Below, piece after piece: positions 16,784 to 25,679 of a stretch of DNA of 64,000 bases. How positions within the stretch are numbered: the stretch's first letter is position 1; every line of letters begins with the position of its first letter. This DNA is from Sphingosinicella sp963974575. Lineage in GTDB: Bacteria; Pseudomonadota; Alphaproteobacteria; Sphingomonadales; Sphingomonadaceae. Position numbers and translations under genes: made by a program. The stretch covers positions 273,171-337,170 of the forward strand of contig NZ_CAXBBQ010000005.1 of the NCBI RefSeq assembly GCF_963974575.1, given 5' to 3'. Below the pieces are notes generated by a model that saw only the letters and a list, made by a program, of their open reading frames with translations, was not told the DNA's origin and did not search any database.

Positions 16784-18274
16784 ATGCGCATCGAGTTCGG
16801 GGTTACGTCGCACACGCCGGGCACTGCCCTTGTGGTTTTCGCGGCGAAGGACGCGGTGCTGTCGGGGGCGGCGCAGGCGCTGGATGCGGCGCTCGGCGGC
16901 GCGGTCGCCAATGCCGTGAAGACGGCGCGGTTCGAAGGTGACGCCGCGCAGATCGTGGAGCTGCTGGCACCTTCGGGCACCGATGCCTCGCGCGTCCTCG
17001 TGGTCGGCACCGGCAAACCCGGTCATGCTGACGCCGCTGTGTTCGAGCGGATCGGCGGCGCCATCGCCGCGCGGCTGCTGACCTCGGGCGAAACGAAGGC
17101 CACGGTCGATTTCGGCGGGCTCAGCGATCTCGCGCTCGATACGCCCAAGGCGGCCGCGCATCTAGCGCTCGGCGCCTCCCTCCGCGCGTGGCGGTTCGAC
17201 AAGTACCGCACCAAGCTGCCCGAGAAGCAGAAGCCGACGCTTGCCGAGATCGCCATCGCCAATGCCGGCAGTGCAGGGCAGGAATGGGCGCGGCTGGAAC
17301 CGCTCGTCGAAGCTGTCGGCTTCACCCGCAGCCTCGTCGCCGAGCCGGGCAACGTCATCTACCCCGAGAGCTTCGTGGAGCGCTGCCGTCCGCTCGCCGA
17401 CCTCGGGATCAAGATCGAGGTACTGGACGAAAGCGAGATGCGGGCAGCCGGCATGGGCGCGCTGCTCGGCGTCGCGCAGGGCTCGGCGAAGCCGCCGCGG
17501 CTGCTCGTGATGGAGTGGGACGGCACCGGCGGGAAGGCGAAGACGTCCACCGTCTTCGTCGGCAAGGGCGTCACTTTCGACACTGGCGGCATCTCGATCA
17601 AGCCAGCCGCTGGCATGGAAGACATGAAGTGGGACATGGGCGGCGCGGGCGCTGTTGCAGGCGCGATGAAGGCGCTTGCGCTCCGCCGCGCCAAGGCGCG
17701 CGTCGTCGGCATCTGCGGCCTTGTGGAGAACATGCCGGACGGCAACGCCCAGCGGCCGGGTGACGTCGTGACGACGATGTCGGGCCAGACGGTCGAGGTG
17801 ATCAACACCGACGCCGAAGGCCGCCTGGTGCTCTGCGACGCGATCACATGGGTGCAGAAGCGTTTCAACCCGGAGGTCATCGTTGATCTCGCGACGCTGA
17901 CCGGCGCGATCATCATCAGCCTCGGTCATGAATATGCGGGCATCTTCTCGAACAGCGACGAGCTTGCGAAGCAACTCGTCAGCGCGGGCATCGCGACGGG
18001 CGACAAGTTGTGGCGATTCCCGCTCGGCAGTGCCTACGACAAGATGATCGACTCGCCGATCGCCGACATGAAGAACGTGGGTTCGCGCGATGCGGGGTCG
18101 ATCACGGCGGCGCAGTTCATCGGCCGCTTCGTGAACGACGGCGTAAAATGGGCGCATCTCGACATTGCGGGCATGGCGTGGTCCGCGAAGGCCGGCGCGA
18201 CGTGGGAGAAGGGTGCAACCGGATACGGCGTGCGCCTGCTCGACCGCTTCGTCGAGGATACGCTGGAGGCGTGA
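16784..18274 (+). CDS. pepA: leucyl aminopeptidase PepA (M17)
   Basis: A 496-residue cytoplasmic aminopeptidase of family M17. The hallmark NTDAEGRL is present, with Asp343 and Glu345 as metal ligands. VGKGVTFDTGGISIKP near residue 263 carries the catalytic Lys and further ligands, and GAGAVAGAMKAL follows. The N-terminal domain is the variable macro-like fold. The ATG at 16784 is chosen because AGGAGA lies ten bases upstream and the protein then has family length. It is divergent from lptD across 151 bases and overlaps holC by four, as in many proteobacteria. Confidence 0.95.
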   Translation: MRIEFGVTSHTPGTALVVFAAKDAVLSGAAQALDAALGGAVANAVKTARFEGDAAQIVELLAPSGTDASRVLVVGTGKPGHADAAVFERIGGAIAARLLTSGETKATVDFGGLSDLALDTPKAAAHLALGASLRAWRFDKYRTKLPEKQKPTLAEIAIANAGSAGQEWARLEPLVEAVGFTRSLVAEPGNVIYPESFVERCRPLADLGIKIEVLDESEMRAAGMGALLGVAQGSAKPPRLLVMEWDGTGGKAKTSTVFVGKGVTFDTGGISIKPAAGMEDMKWDMGGAGAVAGAMKALALRRAKARVVGICGLVENMPDGNAQRPGDVVTTMSGQTVEVINTDAEGRLVLCDAITWVQKRFNPEVIVDLATLTGAIIISLGHEYAGIFSNSDELAKQLVSAGIATGDKLWRFPLGSAYDKMIDSPIADMKNVGSRDAGSITAAQFIGRFVNDGVKWAHLDIAGMAWSAKAGATWEKGATGYGVRLLDRFVEDTLEA

Positions 18275-18726
18275 GCGAGGCGCTTACCCCGGTCGGCTTC
18301 TATCACTGCACGCGGTCGCGGCCGTTCGACGTCGTGCCCGTCCTTGCGGGCAAGGCGGTTGAGGCCGGCCACCGCGTGCTCGTCCATTCAGCGGACGGGG
18401 GCGAGCTCGATGCGCTGGATAGTCACTTGTGGACCTACGACCCTGGGAGCTTCCTGCCCCACGGGCGCGACAATCCGGTCCTGCAGCCGATCCTGCTTAC
18501 CGACGATTTCGCCCCCGCGAACGGTGCCGATCTTTTGATCTCGGTGGGCGGTAAGCTGCCCGGCGACCCGGCATCGTTCGCGCGCGTCCTCTATCTCTTC
18601 GACGGCAACGACGAAGACTCGCTCGCCGCGGCGCGTGCGCACTGGCGGGCCCTGAAGGCGCGCGAGGGTGTTCAGCCGGTTTACTGGACCCAGGGAGACA
18701 AGGGGGGCTGGCAGAAGGCAGGGTAG
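18271..18726 (+). CDS. holC: DNA polymerase III chi subunit
   Basis: A 151-residue chi subunit. It links the clamp loader to SSB by binding the SSB C-terminal tail, helping primase hand-off. It has the VGFYHCTRSRPFDVVPVLAGKAVEAGHRVLV N-terminal pattern in two parts, LWTYDPGSFLPHG near residue 50, and a final Rossmann-like region with YLFDGNDE. The GTG start overlaps the pepA stop (GTGA), the usual pepA-holC pairing. It is of interest here because two prophage cargo proteins further on end in SSB-like tips. Confidence 0.92.
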   Translation: MSEALTPVGFYHCTRSRPFDVVPVLAGKAVEAGHRVLVHSADGGELDALDSHLWTYDPGSFLPHGRDNPVLQPILLTDDFAPANGADLLISVGGKLPGDPASFARVLYLFDGNDEDSLAAARAHWRALKAREGVQPVYWTQGDKGGWQKAG

Positions 18727-18851
18727 GCGCGGTCAGTAGGTGTCGTTGTTTTTGAGAAACAGACGAATTCTCTACTATAGTTCTAAAGCTTTTCTCGTTT
18801 GGTACTTGCGCTAATGTGTCTCGTTCGAAAAGGATGGGAGCGAGGCTGCGC

Positions 18852-20330
18852 GTGCATTTCAAAGACATTGCCCTTTCAGGCCTTCTTATTGCCTTTACGG
18901 CGGGAACGGCCCTTGCGGACGAAGCTTCGCTGGTCGAGCGCCTACGGTATGCAACGGACAGAGCAGAACAGGACAGCTGCGCGCCGAGCCTCGCCGTGCT
19001 GGGCGAAGTCGTGCGAGAGAAGGCCTTCGTGGCACTCTCGGAAGAAAAACGGCTAAGCGTGTTCGAATTTGCGACGTGGTGCGCGGCGGAAGCGAAAGAC
19101 AAGGCTGCAAAGTATCGATATGCGCTGGAAGGGACGCGCCTCTCAGGTGCGAGCGAATACATCTGGCATAATCGTTTCGCATCAGAAATGAATGATAAGC
19201 GTTATGACGCAGTAGCCGAAACGCTAGAAACCATGGCGCGCGCGAACCGTGCCGCGCTCAACACGCTGAAAATTGAATGGCTTTCCCGGTTGAATCGGAC
19301 GCTCCGGGATCACGGAGACACGTCGCTTCGGGCGCGCGTCCTCCACGTCCTCACCGACGGAGATTATCGGCCTGTTGATGTCTTCTTGACCGGCGACAAC
19401 TTCAAGCTGAGCTATGCCGAATTGTTGGCGGAACAGGGAAAAACGGCGCAGGCGACTGCGCTTTTGGAGCGGGTCGTGGAGCCACAGCATCTGATCGATG
19501 CAAGCGTTGATCGGCGACTGCGCGCATTGGTCAAGCCCGGTTTCGATGCCCGCGCTGTCGTGGAAGCGCGATTGGCACAGATGCGTGATATCGCTGCCGC
19601 TCATCCTGGTTCGATGGAGGCCGTGCTGGAGCTGGCAAACTATCTGCGCCAACTGGGCCGTCCGGAAGAGGCGCTTGCGACGCTTGAAGCCGCGCATCCG
19701 GACCGTGTCCACGCAGTGACTTTCACTGATCTCGATGACTTTCGGAACTGGTGGTGGGATAGCCTCTCCAAGACTTATGCCATGCTCGGCCACGATGATG
19801 AGGCTATCTCGGCAATGCGCAAGGCCGGCGCGATTTCAGAGCGCGGGGGGGTGAATGTTAGCCAGGCGCTTAATCTTGGCCACCTTCTGCTTGAATTGGG
19901 AAAGCCCGTGGAAGCGTTGGAGACGGTCTCCGTTTTTGACGATGGTAAGCACGACATCGCTCCTTACGGTGAAATGGTGCTGCGACTTGTACGGGGCTGT
20001 GCACTGCTGGCGGTGGGGCGAGCCGAACCAGCCAAGTCTGATCTCGCCTATGCCGCTTCGCACGAGAAGGACAGCCCTTCTGCGGCCATGACCTTGCCGC
20101 TGTGCGCGGGCGACATGGATGCTGCGGCTGCGGTTTTGATACGCCGCCTCGACAGTCCCGACCAGCACGTGGATGCCTTGCTGCAGTTCAGCGACTACGA
20201 CCCGCCGCCCGTCGGCCCCCTGTTCAAAGGACCTTATGCGAAACTGCCCGAATTGAAAGCGCGGGCCGATGTTCAGGCGGCCATTGCCCGCGCCGGAGGT
20301 GTGAGACGTTTTCGTTTGCAATATCAGTAA
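18852..20330 (+). CDS. exported TPR-type protein, function unknown
   Basis: A 492-residue protein with a signal peptide ending near ALADE (residue 21) and TPR-like helical repeats through most of its length, clearest at about residues 180-420 (for example ELANYLRQLGRPEEALATLE). No enzyme motif is seen. GTG at 18852 is chosen over GTG 18816 and ATG 18834 because GGGAGCGAGG precedes it and it begins right at the signal peptide; the other two cannot be excluded. It is followed 50 bases on by the DUF3857/transglutaminase-like gene, so the two exported proteins may work together. Confidence 0.72.
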   Translation: MHFKDIALSGLLIAFTAGTALADEASLVERLRYATDRAEQDSCAPSLAVLGEVVREKAFVALSEEKRLSVFEFATWCAAEAKDKAAKYRYALEGTRLSGASEYIWHNRFASEMNDKRYDAVAETLETMARANRAALNTLKIEWLSRLNRTLRDHGDTSLRARVLHVLTDGDYRPVDVFLTGDNFKLSYAELLAEQGKTAQATALLERVVEPQHLIDASVDRRLRALVKPGFDARAVVEARLAQMRDIAAAHPGSMEAVLELANYLRQLGRPEEALATLEAAHPDRVHAVTFTDLDDFRNWWWDSLSKTYAMLGHDDEAISAMRKAGAISERGGVNVSQALNLGHLLLELGKPVEALETVSVFDDGKHDIAPYGEMVLRLVRGCALLAVGRAEPAKSDLAYAASHEKDSPSAAMTLPLCAGDMDAAAAVLIRRLDSPDQHVDALLQFSDYDPPPVGPLFKGPYAKLPELKARADVQAAIARAGGVRRFRLQYQ

Positions 20331-20380
20331 GGCTGGGGCTGCGTATTGGCAGGCGGGGGTCAAATTGAAGGGGGTAAGGC

Positions 20381-22435
20381 GTGTTGCGATGGCTTACAAC
20401 GTTCGCGGTGCTTCTCGGCACGGGGAGTGCCCTTGCGGCTCCCAAGGCGCCGCACGTTAACTATGCGCCGCCTGGCAATTGGGTGCTGGCTCCGCCGCTC
20501 CCCGCCGACGGTGCTTTGCCTCCGGAAGCGCCGGTCCGGGTGGATTTCATGGATCACCAAGTGCGGATCGGTCCTGCGGGCCAGGAGATGTACTTCGCTT
20601 ACCGGATGAAACTCCTGACGCCGGAGGCACTGCCTGCAGGGAATGTCTCCGTCGTCTGGGCGCCTTCGAGCGGAAAGGCGACGGTGCATCACCTCCGCAT
20701 CGTTCGTGACGGTCAGGTGACCGATTTGCTCAAGGACCAGAAGTTCCAGGTCATTCAGCGCGAGGGTGGGCTCGAGCAGTCGATCCTCGATGGCTATCTA
20801 ACGGCGATGCTGCAGGTCCCCGGCTTGCGCGTTGGGGATACGCTCGAGTTTGCATCGACCATTCTTCGACGCGATCCGACGCTCGGCGAGCGCGTTTTCG
20901 GCGCCGTCCAGCTTCCGGTTCAAGCGACACCGGGGGCGTTCCGCCTTCGAATGAGCTGGCCGGAGGGGCAGGCGCTTTCATGGCGGGCGACACGTGACCT
21001 ACCGCAGACCTTGCCAACTAAGGCGGATGGACAGAGCGTCCTTATGTATGAACTGCGCAGCCCAACCAGTTCGATCATCAACGAGGGCGCCCCCGTGCGC
21101 TACAACGTCCGACGCGTAGTCGAATATTCGAGTTTCGGGGGCTGGGAGGATGTATCGCGGCACTTTTTCCCATTATATGACAGTGCTGCAGCACTTTCCG
21201 GCACATCGGCCCTGCACGCAGAGGTAGCGAAGATCGCTGGCAGCGCGAAAACCGCGACTGAACGCGCCGAAGCCGCGCTGCGCCTGGTGCAGGACCATAT
21301 CCGATACGTTTACGTCGGGCTCGATGGCGGAAACTTTCGCCCCGTGTCTGCGGATGAGACGTGGCAGCGCCGATTCGGCGACTGCAAGGCGAAGACCGCG
21401 ATGCTGCTCGCGCTGTTGCGTGAACTTAAGATCGAGGCCGAGCCGGTGCTCGTCGATATAAACGGCGGCGATGGGTCCGACCTATGGTTGCCGAGGCCCG
21501 ATGTGTTCAACCATGTCGTCGTTCGCGCGAAGATCGACGGCGAGACTTACTGGCTCGACGGTACACGGCTTGGGGACCGCTACCTCGACACGCTGCCCCC
21601 ACCGATTTTCCGCTGGGCACTTCCAGTCAGATCCGGCGGTGGCGCGCTCGAAGCCGTGGCCCCGACAGCGTTCGCGCGCCCGCAGGCGATCACCGTTCTG
21701 GATATCGATGCGAGCAAGGGGTTTGCGAGTCCAGCAAGTGTGCGCGCCCAGCATGTGATGCGCCAGGACGAGGCGTTCGCAACACGTATGCGGCTCGCCG
21801 CGCTGTCGGCCGAAGACGCGGAACGTGCTGTTCGCAGCTACTGGCGGCAGCAGGTCCGATGGGCCGAGCCGAGTGAGGTTTCGTGGCGCTATGATGAAAG
21901 GCGCGCGATGCTTGTCCTTACGTTAGAGGGCGAGGGACGCCCGGAATGGGAGGGCGATGAGGCGCGGGGCCGCACCCTCGATATCCCGGGGGCCGGTTTC
22001 TATGCGCCGGAGGTGCGGCGGCGTCCACGTGAGCAGGACCAAAGCGCGCCGTGGCTCACCAACTTTCCGCGCTATCAATGCTACGCGACGAGTATCCGTC
22101 TTCCGGTGTCAGGCCCGAAATGGCGCTGGACTTACTATGCCGATCCGATGAACCTCTATCTTGGTGGCACGCGCTATTGGCGGGCATCGGGAATGGTGAA
22201 TAATGTGGTTCGCACGGTCATGAGCAGCCACATCGATGTTCCGGAGATCAGTGCTGCTGATGCCAAGTTGGCGACAGACGCGATTCCCACATTCAACAAC
22301 AACGTTTCTCGCGTGTATCAGGAATCTGTTTCGCGGCAGGCTGGCGCGGAGAGGCCTTCGTCGATGATGCCGTTCGAGGACGGGGCGGACTGGACCGGCG
22401 ACGCACCCGCCTGCAGCGCTCCAAAACGGAACTGA
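20381..22435 (+). CDS. DUF3857 and transglutaminase-like domain protein
   Basis: A 684-residue exported protein with a signal peptide (ends near ALAAP, residue 20). A DUF3857 beta-rich domain lies at about residues 60-220. A transglutaminase-like cysteine protease fold follows at about 280-410, with the catalytic triad visible as Cys in RFGDCKAKT, His in VFNHVVV and Asp in YWLDGTR. The substrate is unknown; such proteins occur in envelope and peptide-processing contexts. GTG at 20381 is supported by AAGGGGG upstream. The long C-terminal part from about residue 420 has no recognised motif. Confidence 0.85.
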   Translation: MLRWLTTFAVLLGTGSALAAPKAPHVNYAPPGNWVLAPPLPADGALPPEAPVRVDFMDHQVRIGPAGQEMYFAYRMKLLTPEALPAGNVSVVWAPSSGKATVHHLRIVRDGQVTDLLKDQKFQVIQREGGLEQSILDGYLTAMLQVPGLRVGDTLEFASTILRRDPTLGERVFGAVQLPVQATPGAFRLRMSWPEGQALSWRATRDLPQTLPTKADGQSVLMYELRSPTSSIINEGAPVRYNVRRVVEYSSFGGWEDVSRHFFPLYDSAAALSGTSALHAEVAKIAGSAKTATERAEAALRLVQDHIRYVYVGLDGGNFRPVSADETWQRRFGDCKAKTAMLLALLRELKIEAEPVLVDINGGDGSDLWLPRPDVFNHVVVRAKIDGETYWLDGTRLGDRYLDTLPPPIFRWALPVRSGGGALEAVAPTAFARPQAITVLDIDASKGFASPASVRAQHVMRQDEAFATRMRLAALSAEDAERAVRSYWRQQVRWAEPSEVSWRYDERRAMLVLTLEGEGRPEWEGDEARGRTLDIPGAGFYAPEVRRRPREQDQSAPWLTNFPRYQCYATSIRLPVSGPKWRWTYYADPMNLYLGGTRYWRASGMVNNVVRTVMSSHIDVPEISAADAKLATDAIPTFNNNVSRVYQESVSRQAGAERPSSMMPFEDGADWTGDAPACSAPKRN

Positions 22436-22571
22436 TGCCGAAAGCCATTGCCGGGCTTTGATGCGCCGGGCCGTGGCGGGGACCTCGCGCGGCTTGCAAT
22501 CGGACCCGCGCCCGGATATTGGGCGCGCGACTTCCTGAATTCATACACCACGCCCCATCTGGAGACCTGTC

Positions 22572-22994
22572 ATGGCGCTGCAGCGTACCTTTTCGATCAT
22601 CAAGCCCGACGCGACGCGTCGCAACCTCACGGGCGCCGTCACCAAGATGCTTGAGGAAGCGGGCCTCCGCGTCGTCGCTTCGAAGCGCATCCACATGACG
22701 AAGGAGCAGGCCGAAGGTTTCTACGGCGTGCACCGCGAGCGTCCGTTCTTCGGCGATCTCGTCGCGTTCATGACCTCGGGCCCCGTCGTCGTGCAGGTTC
22801 TCGAAGGCGAGGACGCCGTCGCGAAGAACCGCGAAGTGATGGGCGCCACGAACCCGGCGAATGCCGATGAAGGCACCATCCGCAAGGCGCTCGCGGAATC
22901 GATCGAGGCGAACACGGTGCACGGCTCCGACAGCCTTGAAAACGCGAAGATCGAGATCGACTTCTTCTTCAAGCCCGAAGAAATCGTCGGCTAA
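22572..22994 (+). CDS. ndk: nucleoside diphosphate kinase
   Basis: A 140-residue enzyme that moves the gamma-phosphate from ATP to other nucleoside diphosphates through a phospho-histidine. It has the TFSIIKPDATRRNL start, the Kpn-loop region near residue 90-110 (NPANADEGTIRK) and the active-site His117 in NTVHGSDS. Length is standard. It stands alone, and its stop overlaps the convergent downstream gene by four bases. Confidence 0.97.
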   Translation: MALQRTFSIIKPDATRRNLTGAVTKMLEEAGLRVVASKRIHMTKEQAEGFYGVHRERPFFGDLVAFMTSGPVVVQVLEGEDAVAKNREVMGATNPANADEGTIRKALAESIEANTVHGSDSLENAKIEIDFFFKPEEIVG

Positions 22995-23596
22995 GGATTC
23001 CAGAGTTTGTCGAGGCGGGCGGCGGCAGTGTCGCCCGCCACGCTTTCGCGGCGTACCAGCCCGCGAAGCTTGACCGTGCGGCCCAGAATGACGCGCGGCT
23101 CGATGTGGTACACGATGTCGTAAATCGCGGTTTCGGTGCGCGGGCCATCGGCTGCTTCGCAGCGGCTGGCGATCATGACCGGCAGACGCCCGTCGCGCGC
23201 GGCCTTGTCCACCGCTTTCAGGAGCGCGCTTTCGAACCAGTCCGCTTCGATGCGATGATCGAGAACGGTGCTTTCGGGCTCGACTCCAAGCGCGCTTGGG
23301 AAGCGGATGTCGGTGCTTTGCAGCGCGCAGTCCGCCGCTTTGAACGCAAGGCCCGCGCCGCCTGCATCGGTTGCGATCAACCCGATTGATTTCGGCCGGG
23401 AGACGGCTTTTTCTGCACGCCGCTCGGCCTCCGCCGATTTGCGTTCGTCGTAGTTGTTCCACAGCGTCAGCGCCGAGATCACGACGGCAATGACCGCCAC
23501 GGTTTCGCCGAGCGAAAGCCAGCGCCGACGGATACGCGCCGTTTCGGCGGCCTTCTCCGCATGCGTTTCAGGAATTTCGGGTACGTCAGAAGACAT
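22991..23596 (-). CDS. single-pass membrane protein of unknown function
   Basis: A 201-residue protein with a short charged N-terminus, one transmembrane helix at about residues 30-47 (ETVAVIAVVISALTLW) and a predicted periplasmic C-terminal domain with two Cys (near residues 90 and 145). I do not recognise the family. It is the last gene of the minus-strand purM-purN-yjbR-like cluster; its start overlaps the yjbR-like stop by eleven bases, suggesting translational coupling. Confidence 0.7.
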   Translation of the reverse strand: MSSDVPEIPETHAEKAAETARIRRRWLSLGETVAVIAVVISALTLWNNYDERKSAEAERRAEKAVSRPKSIGLIATDAGGAGLAFKAADCALQSTDIRFPSALGVEPESTVLDHRIEADWFESALLKAVDKAARDGRLPVMIASRCEAADGPRTETAIYDIVYHIEPRVILGRTVKLRGLVRRESVAGDTAAARLDKLWNP

Positions 23597-23957
23597 CGGC
23601 GAGCTTTCTTGGCGCAGACATCCGCCAGCTTTTCACGAGCCAGTCGTTTACATGTTCCCAATCCGGCTCGCCCTGGTCGAGGCGGATGCCGATCCAACCG
23701 TAAGGGCCGAGATAGGGCGGGCGGTAATAGAGGGCAGGGTTGGCCTCGATCAGCATCGCCTATTCTTCAAGGCCTCTGGTCTTCACCAGCAGCGCGGTGA
23801 TGCCGCAGCCATGGTGATTGTCGCTGAGATAGGCGAAGAACTTGCCCTTTTCGACGTAAAAGCCGGGCGCGCCGTGCGAGAGCTTTTCGACGGCGGCGGG
23901 CAGAGCGAGCGCCCGCGCGCGGACCTTTTCAAGCAGGGCTTCGGGATTTGAGGACAT
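23586..23957 (-). pseudogene. MmcQ/YjbR-family gene interrupted by an in-frame amber codon
   Basis: The gene would encode a 123-residue MmcQ/YjbR-type protein (a small domain with a CyaY-like, DNA-binding-like fold). Codon 66 is TAG at 23760-23762. The 65 residues before it (ending KTRGLEE) and the 57 after it (starting with Ala-Met-Leu-Ile-Glu and containing YYRPPYLGPYGWIGIRLD) are in one frame and together make a complete family member. There is no frameshift, only one changed codon, so it is a recent nonsense mutation, a sequencing error, or a suppressed stop. ATG at 23957 overlaps the purN end by 29 bases. Confidence 0.8.
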
Positions 23958-24525
23958 CGGCGGCACACTTCGCAAGCGCTGCAGGATACAGGCGATGTTC
24001 CTCTTTCAGCACACGCTCCGCAAGCGTTTCCGGCGTGTCCCCCGCAAGTATGGGAACGCGTACCTGCGCCACCACAGGCCCATCATCCAGCTCTGGCGTC
24101 ACGACGTGCACCGAGCAGCCGGCCTCGGCATCGCCGGCCTCGATTGCCCGGGCGTGCGTATCGAGCCCCTTGTATTTGGGGAGCAGCGAGGGGTGGATGT
24201 TGAGGATTCGGCCCTGCCAGCCTTCGACGAATTCGGACGAGAGCAGCCGCATGTAGCCTGCAAGCGCAATCATCTCGACGTTCGCGGCACGCAGCGCCGC
24301 ATCGATCAACCGGTCGAACTCGGCGCGCTTCATGCCGCGATGATCGTGCGCCCAAACGGCCACGCCGCGCGCGTTAGCGAAGGCGAGGCCAGCGGCCTCC
24401 GGGTTGTTGGATGCGACAAGCACCACCTCGTAAGGGCAGTCCGGCGCCTCGGCGGCGGCAAGGATCGAAGCCATGTTGCTGCCGCGGCCGGAGATCATCA
24501 CCCCGACGCGGAGTTTAGGCGACAT
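23929..24525 (-). CDS. purN: phosphoribosylglycinamide formyltransferase PurN
   Basis: A 198-residue enzyme that uses 10-formyl-tetrahydrofolate to formylate GAR in purine synthesis. It has VMISGRGSNM near residue 10, the catalytic region AGYMRLLSSEFV then NIHPSLLPKYKG (Asn and His) near 105-118, and the Asp of ELDDGPVV near 145. The ATG at 24525 gives the standard start; the longer upstream frame lies inside purM. It overlaps purM by eleven bases, the usual purM-purN pair. Confidence 0.96.
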   Translation of the reverse strand: MSPKLRVGVMISGRGSNMASILAAAEAPDCPYEVVLVASNNPEAAGLAFANARGVAVWAHDHRGMKRAEFDRLIDAALRAANVEMIALAGYMRLLSSEFVEGWQGRILNIHPSLLPKYKGLDTHARAIEAGDAEAGCSVHVVTPELDDGPVVAQVRVPILAGDTPETLAERVLKEEHRLYPAALAKCAADVLKSRSPA

Positions 24526-25609
24526 GCACGGCTTCCCAAGCCTCGCGACTGCCCCAGGTTTCGGCGTCGCCGACCACCGTGCAGCCGGTGTCACCCGCAT
24601 CAATGGCACCGATCACGTATGCGGTTTCCCCTGCGGCGGCGAGTGCGCCGAGCGTCGCCTCGACGTCGCCCGATGCCACCACGGCGACCATGCCGATGCC
24701 GCAGTTGAACGTACGCGCCATCTCTCCGGCGGCTATGTTGCCTTCATGCTGGAGCCACGCAAACGCGGGCGGAAGCATCCATGCACCCGTATCGATGCGG
24801 GCGTGCGCGCCCTTCGGCAGCACGCGCGGCACGTTTTCAAGGAGCCCGCCGCCGGTGATATGCGCGAGCGCCTTGATGCGACCTGCACGGATTTCCGGGA
24901 GCAGCGGCTTCACATAGATGCGTGTCGGCGCGAGCAGCGCTTCGCCGAGCGTGCGCGATGTATCGAACGGGGCAGGGGCGTCGAGCTTGTGGCCTTTGTC
25001 CGCAACGATGCGGCGGACGAGCGAATAGCCGTTCGAATGGAAGCCCGAGGACGCGATGCCGAGCAGAACATCGCCCTGCGCGACACGTTCGCCGGTCAAC
25101 TGCTGGCCGCGCTCGACGGCGCCGACCGAAAAGCCTGCGAGATCATAGTCGCCCGCGCCGTACATGCCCGGCATCTCGGCGGTCTCGCCGCCGATGAGCG
25201 CGCAGCCCGCGATGCGGCAGCCTTCGGCTATCCCTGCGACGACCGCGGAGGCAACGCCTTGCTCCAGCTTGCCGGTTGCGAAATAATCGAGGAAAAACAG
25301 CGGCTCTGCGCCCTGTACGACGAGGTCGTTCACGCACATGGCGACGAGATCGATGCCGACCGTGTCGTGGCGTCCCGTGTCGATGGCGAGTTTCAGCTTG
25401 GTGCCGACGCCGTCGGTTGCCGCAACCAGCAGCGGGTCATTGAACCCGGCGGCCTTCGGATCGAAGAACGCGCCGAAGCCGCCAATCTCAGCGTCCGCGC
25501 CGGGACGTGCGGTCGCCTTCACCAGCGAAGAGATCGCCTTCACGAAGGTGTTTCCGGCGGCGATGGAGACGCCTGCGTCGGCGTAGCTGTACGATTTTCC
25601 CGTGGTCAT
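24515..25609 (-). CDS. purM: phosphoribosylformylglycinamidine cyclo-ligase PurM
   Basis: A 364-residue AIR synthetase that closes the imidazole ring using ATP. It has the N-terminal SYADAGVSIAAGN pattern, TDGVGTKLKLA near residue 55, MCVNDLVVQGAEPLFFLDYFA in two blocks near 80-100, and GGETAEMPGMY near 140. The C-terminal part carries HITGGGLLENVPRVL. ATG at 25609 matches the family start. It heads the purM-purN-yjbR-like cluster and is divergent, across 70 bases, from the DUF2066 gene. Confidence 0.96.
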   Translation of the reverse strand: MTTGKSYSYADAGVSIAAGNTFVKAISSLVKATARPGADAEIGGFGAFFDPKAAGFNDPLLVAATDGVGTKLKLAIDTGRHDTVGIDLVAMCVNDLVVQGAEPLFFLDYFATGKLEQGVASAVVAGIAEGCRIAGCALIGGETAEMPGMYGAGDYDLAGFSVGAVERGQQLTGERVAQGDVLLGIASSGFHSNGYSLVRRIVADKGHKLDAPAPFDTSRTLGEALLAPTRIYVKPLLPEIRAGRIKALAHITGGGLLENVPRVLPKGAHARIDTGAWMLPPAFAWLQHEGNIAAGEMARTFNCGIGMVAVVASGDVEATLGALAAAGETAYVIGAIDAGDTGCTVVGDAETWGSREAWEAVHVA

Positions 25610-25679
25610 CGCGCGGCCATAGCGCCGAAGCGAGAAATATTCGACTCCCAATTCGCGCCGCGTTTGGCATAGAGGCGCC

